Shown here: positions 1-13,000 of the stretch, in pieces
How positions within the stretch are numbered: position 1 is the stretch's first letter
How the letters are laid out: each line of letters starts with the position of its first letter
From: Apostichopus parvimensis
Taxonomy: Eukaryota > Echinodermata > Holothuroidea > Aspidochirotida > Stichopodidae
Direction of reading: 5' to 3'
DNA: 20,800 nt
Assembly (NCBI GenBank): GCA_000934455.1
Contig: KN887964.1
Span: forward strand, 24,923-45,722
Program-made: the position numbers and the translations under genes
The notes under the pieces: model-generated
The model's input: only the letters and a program-made list of their open reading frames with translations
Told to the model about the DNA's origin: nothing
Database searches by the model: none

Positions 1-87
1 ACAATAACAGCTTGTTACACCACTATCACACAATAACAGCTTGTTAGACCACTATCACACAATAACAGCTTGTTAGGCCACAATCCA
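1..87. repeat. 29-bp tandem repeat, nearly three copies
   Basis: Units begin with ACAATAACAGCTTGTTA at 1, 30 and 59. The first two are nearly identical and the third decays after about 25 bases. The array runs into the left window edge, so it may be longer. Confidence 0.9.
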
Positions 88-839
88 ATCATGTCGACGA
101 GAGTGCTGTGGAAGTAATAGTGGTTGAAACCAAGCATATGGAAGAACACCGGTTCAAGCCTGAGCAAACCAAGAAAGACAGGATTGCATCACAGAGTTTT
201 ACAGTTACTAAAAAAAAGAAATATGAGCCATTCCACAATACTAGCTTAGTTTGCATGGCCGATTGTAAATCAGGTATTGTTATGGTTCAGATCCTGATGG
301 CAATATTATTATAACTGTTAATTAAAGAAACAACAAACACAAAATCATTGATGGTCGACGTGATTTCACCTTTTTACCTTGAAAATATAAACAGAAACAA
401 TGTAAAAGGTTTCAGAATCTAGTGGCACTATGACATCAAACATTTTCAAAATGACAGCTCCAAAACATGACTTTTAAACTAGGATATCTCCCCAAGTTGG
501 AACAATATTTGTCTCAGCTGTTTCTAGGAGTTGTTCTTCACAAAGACCTTGTTAATATAAGCTTAAGATAACAGTTGGGTTCGTGTCACAAGTTTGTGAA
601 CGATAGCTATTCGTTTTTGACACCTTCCACTTTTTGCCTATCCTTCGTAGAGAAGTACAACCATACTATTAATTAATAAACATATTATAATTAATAGCCT
701 GACACTGACAGCTTCAATTTATGTGAAATCAAAATTCGGGTCAATATAATGAAAGTCATAAGGATGAGTTGCACACTAAGGTAATGTGTGACCAATCTTT
801 CTATTAAAATTTCACAGGTAGGAAGATATTAAAACTTAC
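88..839. other. Downstream intron of the myosin gene, nothing recognised
   Basis: No exon with a matching phase, no transposon end and no RNA gene was recognised here. A plus-strand open frame of about 68 residues at 108-314 starts at GTG, is Lys-rich and has no splice support. Confidence 0.5.
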
Positions 840-1030
840 TTTTCAAAAGTCTTAACTCTGGGATGAAGAGGTGGGTAGCGAAACCAAAGTTACAGGCCTT
901 CCTGGAGAAGAGCCCGACAATCTCATCCCCGATGACATCTCGATTAGTCCAGATGAAATCTGAAGACTGATACTCCACTGGGCCGTTAGCATGACTGATA
1001 ATGAAAGACTCGGATTTAACGGATTTTAAG
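840..1030 (-). CDS. dachs: Myosin exon M: lower 50K to actin-binding region; last exon seen
   Basis: The acceptor is CTTTCAG and the donor AAAA|GTAAGT; one base completing a Ser codon, 63 codons, one base over. It reads LKSVKSESFIISHANGPVE, YQSSDFIWTNRDVIGDEIV, GLFSRKACNFGFATHLF, IPELRLLK. The pattern F.I.H.AG.V.Y....FL.KNRD.+..++..L is standard myosin, and CNFGFATHLF is a remembered Dachs-like feature. The donor shows that the coding region continues. I found no following exon in 1-839, so the rest of the head, neck and tail lie off the left edge. Confidence 0.92.
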
Positions 1031-4000
1031 CTGAAAGATAGAAACGCAAAGTGATTCAGTTTAGGTCGTCAGGAGTGACCTCCAAAATATCTTAAAGTAT
1101 CAAATAATGGTCACTGATACACAAAAAAATACAAACAAAAGATCAAAACAAAAACAAAACAAACAATGATATACAAAGCAAACAAGAAAAGAAAATATTT
1201 TCAAAGTTGTTTTCTATTTCTGATACATTTACTGGTCTCATTTACACTCCTCAGTAGCTGTGCAGGATTACAATCTCCAATGGAGATGTATTTTCTTAAC
1301 TTTTAACATTTTATGATTAGAAGCTGATAGTCTTTTTAAGGTATCAAAAACTTGTGAGAACTACTAAGAATGCAACTGCTCTGTGGAGACAGGTAAGTGA
1401 AAAGTGCTGGAAATGCTGACAAGATGTAGGAATACTAAGTGACAAGCAAATGGTATCTTCAAATATAAAAAATATATAAAAAATTACTGGTTAATACTTC
1501 CCTGTATATCCTTGTATATCCTTGTTTATATGTAGTATATATGTATATGTATATATATATATATTCCGTGTATATATGTAACAAAGGCCAGTCTGTACGA
1601 CTTTACATTTACTAAACTTGATGATAGTAATCCAGGCATATGTGACTAGCTGTCAATTATTGGAGAGAACTAAAATGTTCCTAGTATAACAACACATCTT
1701 CTTTTGAACTTGAAACTGAAAATATACCTTTACTTCAAGATGGAAGTAGAACATTCAATGGTCCATCTGTTTTTCTGCTACAAACACGTTACCATGCTAA
1801 ACATGACTAACAGATTCCGGACTTATTCTGCTGGAGATTATAAACTTACTAATTGTGCAGAGACTTGGATGAGGATGATAATTTGTTGTCTGAGTTAACA
1901 GAATATGTTCTGACAGTGACACAATATAAGGGAAGTCCTCACGGCTGATTATAGGAGACCAAATTTTTATCTTTGTAGCATAATTTGGGGTAATATTGGT
2001 AACTATTAAATGACCAGATGATTATGAAAGCCCCCTGTCAGAGAAATGGTTGATCAAAGGACAACCATTGAGTGGACTTGTAGCACGAGTACAACAGCAG
2101 GGGCAAGTACTACAGTTGGGGGTGGTGGGTACAACAGCAGGGGGTGGGTACAACAGCAGGTGGTGGGTACAACAGCAGGTGGTGATTACAACAGCAGGGG
2201 GTGAGTACAACAGCAGGGAGCAAGTACAAGCAAAAGTCTCTCAGTACAAGTTACCTAATCTTGTGCTAGAGTCCCTACTAGTTTTCTAAAATCCCTGAAG
2301 TACAAGTATGAGTACAAATCCATGAGGAGCAGTACAAGTACAGGCAACTATGCTAGAATAATGAATACAAGTACAAACTCACTACCAGTCGTCCAATCAG
2401 AATATGCCTTAGAGTACAACTTACCTATCTGACTGGGTACTCGACGTCAAGGTCTGCAGAAAGCTCTTTGAATCAGAGAGGCGCTGGAGACAGGTCTGGT
2501 CAAGAAGGCCCAATAAACCAGTGTCCTAAAAGAGAGAAGAATGTAGCTTATGAATATTTAAATGACATAGTTAATAATACATGTATATAGTGGGACGTTC
2601 ATGGCTAAACTGATTGCCTATATGGAAAATCATGCTACAGTGTTCAGTTGGAATATTATGTGTCACTGTGTGTTGTTTGTTGCAATGGGATATCCATGAC
2701 TATGTGGGTTCACTTTATGTACAATGTTCGGTAGGGAGATGTTATGGAATTGGTGTGTGTTCTATATCAGTCAATAAGTCAAGAGTGGGATATCCGTAAC
2801 TTTGTGGATTGACTTTATTATGCAAACTCATTCTGAACGGTTCTTCGAATAACAAGTCTCAGCCTGAAAGTCCTTTTTCTTCTTTACCTGTTCGTACACC
2901 ATGGAGGGATAATTGATCAAAACAACAATGTAAACTTAGTTCCCAAAGTAACCCTTTAGAAATAAACCTGTTAACTGTTGACAGGGTTCCCTGCTAAGGT
3001 TTAAACAGCGATCATTTATACAAAGGCATTAACTGCATCAAAGATTACTGAGGCGTCCATTCAGGAAAAGCAAAATGGTTCACGGCTGAGTGGAAAAGTT
3101 AAAACTGAAATAATACAGTACAAACAGAGATTTATGATAAACAGAAACACTGAGGTGGATAGGTCGTGGGAATTTTTAACTTTGAGGTTGAAAAGAGTGA
3201 AGAATTTTTTTTCTATTTATTTTTAACATCCACATGACAACAAAACAGAGTATTATTACTAACCCTGCTTACTGACAACAACTTACGTCAGTCATGCTTA
3301 ACAAAAGGAGGCATTTCAAATGCGCCGATAACTTTAAAAGCTATAGTCAAAGTCAAAACTAAACTACAAGCCAAACCTAACGTCCAATTTTATTTTTTTT
3401 TGTATCTGTATTACAACACAAGATAAACTTTTAAAAAATAGACTTGACGCTAACGACATTATTTTGTATATTTGTTTTTTCACATTTCTGGTGTATTTTT
3501 TATTAATTTATTAAATATTTTTAATTTTATCAATTATTATTAATTATTCATTTATTAATTTTGTTAATTTTTGTTAACATACCTGATGGTAGAGGAGATC
3601 CACCAGTGCTGAGTTGTCTTCATACGTTACGTTTACGTCGCACTGAATCTGGTCGTCCCTGCAGGCTTTCAGACTGGACTCCAGCACGTTGGCGTTGTAG
3701 AACTGATGCAAACGTTCCGCTGAGATGTTAGATAACAGCTGGACTAGTCTATTATCCTGTTGAAGAAGATTAAAATGATCGCAATAAAATGACGACTTCT
3801 TTTGGCAAAAGCAAGAATCAGAGTTAAAAAGACTTAACAATTCTTAACATTGATGATAAATTTTTTTTTAATTAAAAACATTGCAAATTGTTTTATTCTC
3901 TATTCCATCAAAAGCTATTTATGGAATTATGAACTAATTCACTTAGTGATTAGGATCGAGCAGAAAGATGTCAAGTTCATGACCGACGCTGAAATCTATC

Positions 4001-7000
4001 GCCAGGGAGGATGTAAGAGGGTTTTGCTTAGTACTGATCTGTGACCCCTATACTTAGGTTTTAAAATCACAGATTCATCAACATTTTGTAATCATTTCCT
4101 TTATTAACTTTTTCATATTTTATATTAATATAGGCTTTATGGTGCAGACGTATCCACTCCGCAGAGCACTCAATGCTAAAACAAAAGGACAAAGTATGTA
4201 CGGACATGGACGAAAAATCTTAGAAATTAAGAGATGTCATGAAAAGCCTCAGCCGTATGAGTAAGTTTCCTAAAGTTTCTTCTTAAAAGTACAAATACTT
4301 GAGGCCCAACCTGACTTCCAAGAAGTAATATATTTCAATTACATGGTGTGACAGCAACACCTAATTTTCCCAGTAGTTTTATACAACACACACCACTTGG
4401 CCTACTGGAGCCTATTGGAGCCTATTTACTTACTGTAGAGGACTGGAAACCAGGCATGTCTAGTATCTGTATGGTCTGTGTGACCTGAGCTGTTAGGGTG
4501 GCTGTACTGGTAGAATGAGATGTATACGAGCTGACAGAGGGAGTTGGTGAACCAATCGGAAGAAGAGATGAACAGGAGGCTACCGTACAGGAAGGAGGAA
4601 AAAATATGTCAGGAATGATACATTGAAAGGAAAAGGGCACTTTTTTGAAGAAATTTACTCAAACCGAGATTTAATATTTACTGCACAGATTCACACACTC
4701 AAACCCCAGTCATGTTACACTTGGGACTGTGACTATAGCAAACGATACCATCCAGAAGGCCAGGCAGCAAGGGCACTTATATAAGAAAAGTCACCCAAGA
4801 TGGACTCTGTCCCGCATGAAAAACATAACAACTCGTTCCGCTATCAAGCCCAGTGCCCTTACATTGAAACTGTCACCATTTAATAATGTCAATAAGAACC
4901 TATCCACAATGCAATATTACAGAGAACAGTTAGCATGTTTTATTACAGTATTTGAAACTTACATCTGTCTGTAATGCTGCAGGCTAGCCGTAGAGACCAG
5001 GAAAAGAAAAACACAAAATATTGAAGACCCAACACAACGGTGTCACCTCAAACGTTGACAACTTTTTTAATATGATACTTTAGTACTATATTTATACAAG
5101 AACCATGATAAGTTCTGCTTAAAATTACTCAATAATTGACTTATCTATCAGCTTTTAGAGAACAGGTTTTGCTTGCAGGCTAAAACTGTCACTGGTGTAA
5201 ATATTGGCAGTCAACAGGGCATGGACAAAACTTTTGAAAACTCAACTAGCTGGTATTAACCTCCCTCTTTTCTCAAATTTGTCTATATTTGGTCTGTCCA
5301 TTCATCACTCTTTGATTGGTTTTACAATGTACCGAGATCATACTAGCAGTGAGGCGTCTATAAATAAGGTGCATCTCCCTAAAACGTAAAGACGGCATGC
5401 GACATCACTTACTACAGTTGGGGATACCGCACTCCTCCCCCGGAGCCGACAAGATTGCATATTGGTGTTCGAAACGACAAACTGAGTTGATCCTCTTCAC
5501 GATTGCGAGGACTGTCCTGCAATACAAGGCCTTGGCAAGACTAGCAGCATTTAAATTGGCCTGGAAAATAAATGAATACAGATAACCATCTATACATTTA
5601 GAGGTGGCAAAGTGAGAAATTAAGTGTAATGTAGTATTAAAACAAGAAAAATCCCTCTGACCCTCTCTCTTAATCATTTTGGGGACAAACAGGGAGAAAT
5701 AGATAAAAAACAGGAAATGAATCTTCACAAGAAGAATAAATTATGCAAATAGATGAAGAAGATAAAGTTAATTTCAATAAAAATACAAGGTCATTCAAAA
5801 TTGCAGAATACTCCATGCTTTGATCTCTTCTTATCAAATAAAACATGGGAAACTTATAAAAAAAAAATTGAGAGAGAGAAAATAAGAAACTTTTATTTAA
5901 CTGTTGACAATAACCCTAATCCACCATCAGTGGCGGAGCATCCATACAGTCAGGGGGGGCGGATGCCCCCCCTGACGGACTCAAATGGACTGCTGGCGCC
6001 CTTTTCAGCTCTTTACCGCTTTTCACTTATTCGCGATTATTGACTTTTTTATTGCGCTCTCATCTACCTATTGACATTTGTAACAGTTTGTTGGTGTAAT
6101 TTGGCGATGACACCTATTTATTCTACGTTTATCTGCAAATTAGCCAGGCCCAGAAAGGGTCATTTCCGGCGATCTAGGGAGTATCTTTACTCAAATTTTT
6201 TTTGTACGCTACGCGCCAACCTGTGGTGGCGCTCCGCTTAGATAGTGTCGAAAGCGCCCCTACAGACCATTCTCGCCCCTCCTGACCAATAACCCTAGCT
6301 CCGCCACTGTCCACCATTATGTTTTCATCACACTGTAGTCACTGTTTGTTATTTGGGGTAAATTGGAGATAACCGAAATGCTATCACATAATAAACAGAT
6401 AGAACATAAAGATCCAGAACACAAAGGCACAGAACATAAAGATATAGAACCTAACGCACAGATATCAACATATTTAATGTGAAATAAAAACATTGTAATT
6501 TAGTAAAACATGTATCGTTATTTACCAAAACATATTTCTATGATTTCAGTTATTGATTCTCTGTGAACAATGGGTCTCTACAGTGTTGTTGCCAAGGGGG
6601 TGGGGGCAATGTATGTCATCTTTACTGTTTACAAATCTCAAAAGTTACATGATCGATACTGTAGTTTTAACACCAACGGAAAATTTTGGCATTTGAACGT
6701 AAAAGGAAAGTAAATGGTGGAAATTAGGGATACAATCTAAGAATGAGATGTCTTTATACGAGAGTCTTTACCTTCTTAGCATCACAGAGTGTTTTGATGG
6801 CCTGGTCTTTATGTACATGTGTTCTCGAGGTAAGTGCGTGATACAGGCTGACTCCAGATATTCCCAACAACGAAGAAACAAACTTGATTTCTGGAAGACA
6901 GATGCAATACAACCATATTAGCAATACATTCTTGAACAGTGCGGAAAAATCCTGCTACGTCGGTGCAAAAGGTACAAGATACTTTTGGACCAGCTGTCAC

Positions 7001-10000
7001 AACCGACATCTTAGATAGTGATCTTAAATACTGATCAACAGAAACAAACAGCAGTACAATTCTTAATGTATTTTGTAATTAATAGATGTAAAGTTTGTAA
7101 GTTTTCCCTTCCCTTCTCAACCCCCCCTCCCCCACCCTGCCCTCCTCCACCTCCCTACCCGTACAAATTTTGAAGTATTTTGTAATTAATAGAGGTAAGT
7201 TTTGTAAGATTTTCCCTCCCCTTCGCCCCCCCTCACCCTGCCCTCCTCCACCGGGGAATGATCTTCTGCTACCTATCAGTGAAATTTCTGATACAAGCTA
7301 CCAGTAATTGAAATTAACAATTACACAACATGTGGTTCCTCTCCTTCAAACATATAAGAGAACATCAACCTATTATTTTTACATATCTGGCTATACTAAT
7401 AGCTGCAGTAATTATTCTGTTCACACTCACAAAACTATAAAAGCTCTCATTCTTTAAACGTAACAGAATATCAAAGTATTGCTTTGTTTTAACATGATTG
7501 GCTATGCCAGTAGCTGCAGTAATTCTGTTCACACTCACAAAACTATAAAGCTCTCATTCTTTAAACGTAACAGAATATCAAAGTATTGCTTTGTTTTAAC
7601 ATGATTGGCTATGCCAGTAGCTGCAGTAATTCTGCTAATACTTACCTTCATTGCCATTCATGTCCAACTCGTAACCACCGTTATCTTGGAACTCAAGATT
7701 CCTCAAGAGGAGGACAGCACTGAGTACCCTCATGACATCCATGAACTCTATCCCCAGGTTGTATAGAGCACTCTGTCAAAAATATAGAAGCATAACAATG
7801 GTAAGGTTACATTATAAGAAATTACAAAACAATATCAACATTTCATACTTGTACTTCATAACCACCTCAAGCCAGACAAAAATGAAAGTATTATTCATAA
7901 AATAAAATACAGCCATAGAAAGGAAATGAAGAGTTTATAAGGAGAGTCATTATTTTTTTAATTTCTCTTTTTCTCATATTTCCTCATATTTCAGTGATCT
8001 TTCTAAATTGTTTGGTTATTAATGAACTGCATTTCTTTCTTTGATTTAGGTCTTTCACACTACACAGAGAAACTATTTTGGACTCAAGAAATGAAGAGAA
8101 GTCCTCAGAGATTAAGCTTAGCCTAAATGGATGGATAAGCAATGTTGATCCAATTTTTTTGTAATCTACTGTAAAAGTTACTCATACCAAAATTTTTACA
8201 ACAAAGGCGGCTCCTAGTCTTAGGTTCTCTCTGATGCGAGTGATCCACAAACAACCGCATCATCTCGTGTCACGGTAGAGTGAATACAGCCAATGACAAG
8301 TGAACCCTGCTAAATTAACCTCAGCTATGAAGCTATAACTTTCACCAAGTTAGCTGTGCATGGAATCAGCATAGGATGCATGCTAAAAGGTTTCACAATT
8401 AAGGCTTAAAATCTGTCCTCTGTGACTATGTGAGCTTATTCTTGCTCTTGGATAACCATACATCATGGGGAAAAGAAGTTAGAATACATAACAATGCAAT
8501 GTAACACCACCCCCTACCCCCTATAGGTGGCAATAGTGGGATAATGTGACAGCAGTGAGGCTCTTAACACTTAATCTGGAAAGTCTTCTTGGATCAGCAA
8601 GAGAGCAAGTGTTACACATGGTAGCAGCAGTGGGATAACGAGACACAGTGAGGAAAACTTATACCATCAGATTATTTCCCCGCTTATTATTTTTTTATTT
8701 CTCGTTTGATTGCTGTGTCATAGTTGAAATGAATGAACTATGATGATGTAACATGAACAATGTTAAAATACACACAGCAGCCAATGAACATTCACATTGT
8801 ACATCCACTCACCCTAAAACATTCAAACTGTATTCTAAGGTAGTCGACATCATCGCTCTTCGATGCTGAAAGACATCTCAGACTAGAAGCAGTACAACCC
8901 TTCAGATGGAGCTTAACTACAGAAAAAAAAAACAGACACAAAATAAAAACATGGTGAGATATATTCTCATAGCAATGAACAAAACAAAACTTTCCCTCTT
9001 AAAGCTAGCAAGAAGTGATTGGGGCACTAAGATAAACATGTGAGGACCTCGCATATTCTCATAGCCGTGGTAAGAGTTAAAAAATGACCCCATCTTCATA
9101 TTATACTGACTAGCTTTAAAATTTGAAGCATTCAAGACTGAATGACTTACTTCTCATGTTAATAGATCGAGTGAAGCAAAAATTACAATCCTTTGAGCCC
9201 CCCAAACAGCCATCGAAGAACAGTTCTACTAAACCACTTCAGGGCCTTCAATTTCAAAATTCTCCATAAATTGCTGTAACCTAGTAATTTAAAAATCTTC
9301 AAGTGTTTGACATTAAAAGGGTACTTAATTAGGGTGGGTATTTTGTCATTAAAAAAAAATAATAATAAAAAAAATATTAATATAGTGAAAAACAAAACAT
9401 TCTTGTCTTTTTGAGCTTCTCAAACTAAAGACTGATGGATGTGCATTGTCGGTAAAGCAGGCAACGTGTCTCTCTCGTATGACAGCACCGAAGACCCGAG
9501 GCTGTAACTCTTGCTAGATTTTAACATGCAGTGAAGCACATCGAAGCTGACAATGTGGACTGCCAATCACAGTCATGCATCAGCAGACTTCATTTTATTA
9601 CCCAGACTTAAGGGATGGCAGCGTTACACGGTTTATTGTGACGAAAATCATTTCTGAAAGGTAAAGATCGGATTTCACAGCAGCTTGCCTTCCGCTAAAA
9701 TTACCTCTGGCGAGAGGGGGTTAGGATCACCAGGGTTATAAAGAAAACTGCACAAACTGTTTCTGACAAGCCAAAATTTATTATTTCCACTTCCATTTTG
9801 GACTTTTGACTGCTTTAGCTGTTGGAATTAAGTACTGGCAGCTGTAATGTGGAGTTTCAATCTGGTGATATGTTTACCATGCCTGGAGAGAAGCTGTGGT
9901 ACACCTTTATAGTCCACTAATTTTGTGGATGTTATATGCAGATATCCAAACTGACACAACATTCCACCCAAAAGAAAACACAATTTGAATTAACTTTTCA

Positions 10001-13000
10001 GCCATTCGTCGTTACCTGCTGTATTAAATGTCATTTTGTGAATAGACAGTACTACTTTAATTAGTTGTCTGTTCAGGTTCTTAGAACAATATGTAAATAT
10101 TTCCCAACAAAATCATTTTAAAGACCCTTGAATGGTCTGTTTGCTTGGGAAGGGTGAGGGGAAGTGGACCTTTCATAGCACCTTATCAACAACATCACTG
10201 ATCAAAACTGCACATCTGTATATTTTGACTGTCAATATATTAGTGTTTCCCGATATTTTTATTCGACATGAAGGACTTTAACTTTTCTGTCATATTATAT
10301 TACTTTATCAACCAATCAGGGTGAGGCACTGAGATAGAGATGACTCTATCAACCAATCAGGGTGAGGCACTGAGATAGAGATGACTCTATCAACCAATCA
10401 GGGTGAGGCACTGAGATAGAGATGACTCTNNNNNNNNNNNNNNNNNNNNNNNNNNNNNNNNNNNNNNNNNNNNNNNNNNTAGAGATGACTCTATCAACCA
10501 ATCAGGGTGAGGCACTGAGATAGAGATGACTCTATCAACCAATCAGGGTGAGGCACTGAGATAGAGATGACTCTGAGGGCAATGGGGGCGGGGGTAGTGA
10601 CTAAGGTAGGGGGCAGTGGGGGGAGTGGGGGAGGGGTTAAGGATCTACTAAAGAGTCTCACCTTTTTCTTCAGGTGTGAGCCCGACCACCATCTGTTTGA
10701 GGATTTGAAAGTTACTTTCATCGGATCGTTGGCTGACGACCCTGCACTGGTCCATCCATAGAGGGTGGAAACGAATTCTATCCAGGCCCTTACTAGATAT
10801 TCCAATCTCTGTTACGCAACCCTGCAAATAAAATTAACATAATCGATCAATCAATGTAAAAGGCTGGCAAAAAAAAGTACATTCTAAGAGAACTGAAATT
10901 TAGAGGAAATTTTCATTTCAATGAACTGCAAGTTAAAATGTTTACAACAAAATGCTTCTTTTCATGCAGAAATGACAACTGACTTTAATGCCAGTCATAT
11001 GTTACTTAGGTCAACAATTTAAATCAATAATAATATTAAAAACAAAATAGAAAAAAAAAACAATGCTAGAACTTCACTGCCACAACTTGCAACAACAGTA
11101 CCCCTGCAGTTTACCTAATTATATATTCCCATAATATGTGCTGGAAAATTAAAGACAGAACTCTGGTTAAAAAACAGAGAACCTACCATTCGCGTAGCAC
11201 TTGGGTTGGACTGTGTTTTGACGGAACAGAGCGCCCTCAGGACATGGCTGGCTGCGGTGAGAAGCTATGCGATACAATGAAGAAAACCAACAAGAGTGTT
11301 AACACGGTATGTGGCGATAAAACAACACAATTCACTGACAGACATCTCGACAGGGGATTCCCCCGAAGGTAAAAATAGTAACCGATGGGGTGAAACATAG
11401 CCCAAGGGGGAAGGGGGGTGTGTGGGTCTTATGAGGGTTGATAAGGTCAGGGTAATTTCCCTTGTATGAGAGTCGCTTTATATTCACTGTCAATGGCCAG
11501 GTGAAAATCTTCAGATGGTATAAGTGGAATAAAGGTGGAGATGTGGTTAATATGTGACCTGATGGGAAACTTTCACTACCAGTGGTTGATTACTGCTCGC
11601 CTTAAAAATGATTACCATCACATTTTTTCTGTTGTCACACCCTTGTTGACTGAAAAGTCTGTAATAGGTAATTTAAGGGAAATCTTCAAATGTTTGTGGA
11701 ATATGTGGCATCTTCTGTCTCAAGTTGGTGTTGCTGTAGAAATTTGAAGTAACCAATCACTGATTGGAAAATGTCCTTCAAAGATTTCATAGCAAATAGA
11801 AATATTTGTAGCAAGCAGGCTTCGACTATAGAACCCATCGTTAAAGCAATTGTGGCATGATTATACTAAAAAAAAAAGAGCAAAAACAAAATTCACTTTT
11901 ATATCTTCTTGTGACTATTGAAAAACTTCACTGCTAACACAAACTGTGATTACTTAACATTCAAACACACCTACAAAATTTGCATACTGCAACAGCATGT
12001 TTATTGATCAAATTCTGGTCTGTTGATATTTTTTTGTTTTTTTTTTGCTCTCTTTTCAGTGGGATAGTTGAAAATCTTCCCTCTTGAAACCTTCCTCGGA
12101 ATTCTTTCATGATTATTAAGTTACCTTGAATGACTCTGAATCTGACCCTTCACCTTTGAGGTCGTAGATCTGCCTCAGGAATAACTGCGAGGTGTAACTT
12201 TTACCACTCCCACTCTCTCCGCTGCAGGAAAAGAAAAACAAAAACATTTGGTAACATCATCATCATCATCAATATCAAACACAAATGAAGTAAAGGTTTC
12301 TATATCCTGGAGGCAAGATAACTAAAAAGAGAGTTGTAACATTTTTGCAGGCACTTGGATTCATGTAGCTTAATAACACACCCACCCATACATACAGTTA
12401 GTACCAGGGAGTCAGTTGTTCCATAACAACTCCCTGGTAGTACATTATCAGGAAAAGCAAGACCAGCAATGTTGATTACTGCATCAAAAACTCATAGAAA
12501 GAAATTATTCCAAACCTGAAAGTTTGAAAATTTTCAAACTTTTGACAGCCAGAAATGATATGAAATATATACCACAGGTGATGTATGTGATTGGGATAAA
12601 TGTAACTTATTCACATGTTCCATGTTGTAGAAGTGGTATACATTAAAGCTGCATTATGTTACTGTAATATTGCATATATATGTTGCAATGCTATCTCATT
12701 GTAACATTGCTATGTTAGATGAATGGGATTGGTTGCTAGGGATGTTGCCCGATAAACTGACCGGTGGTGATACAAATGACCTACCTATTGTTCTTTATTT
12801 CCTTAGCTCATCTACTCGTAATTTAAATTGGCAACATTTAGAAAAGAAGTAAAGAACACAACACCTCTGCTCCTTCTCCAGTTTATTCAGTCAATGCTTC
12901 ACTTATATGACTCTTCTGTAGAGAGACGGAGGGCATGAGGGGTGGGAAGGAGGAGGGGCTGGGAGCATGGGGGAAGTTATAATGGGGGGAACACTGAATT

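Noticed and set aside
2022-2289. Open frames on both strands across 2022-2289
   Set aside because: They only read the 19-bp minisatellite, whose unit lacks stops in several frames.
4134-4260. Possible mitochondrial ribosomal protein S21 similarity of the plus-strand candidate (MVQ, then EIKR..HEKP)
   Set aside because: Only scattered residues match and the spacing differs, so it is not enough to name the gene.
4963-4976. A 14-nt minus-strand microexon with TGCAG acceptor and GTAAGT donor between myosin exons I and J
   Set aside because: Including it would break the phase into exon J, whereas direct joining of I to J keeps the frame. It is also antisense to the candidate plus-strand exon.
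10494-10805. 103-residue minus-strand frame and 64-residue plus-strand frame
   Set aside because: The minus frame runs through minisatellite DNA and overlaps exon E in a different frame, and the plus frame is its shadow.
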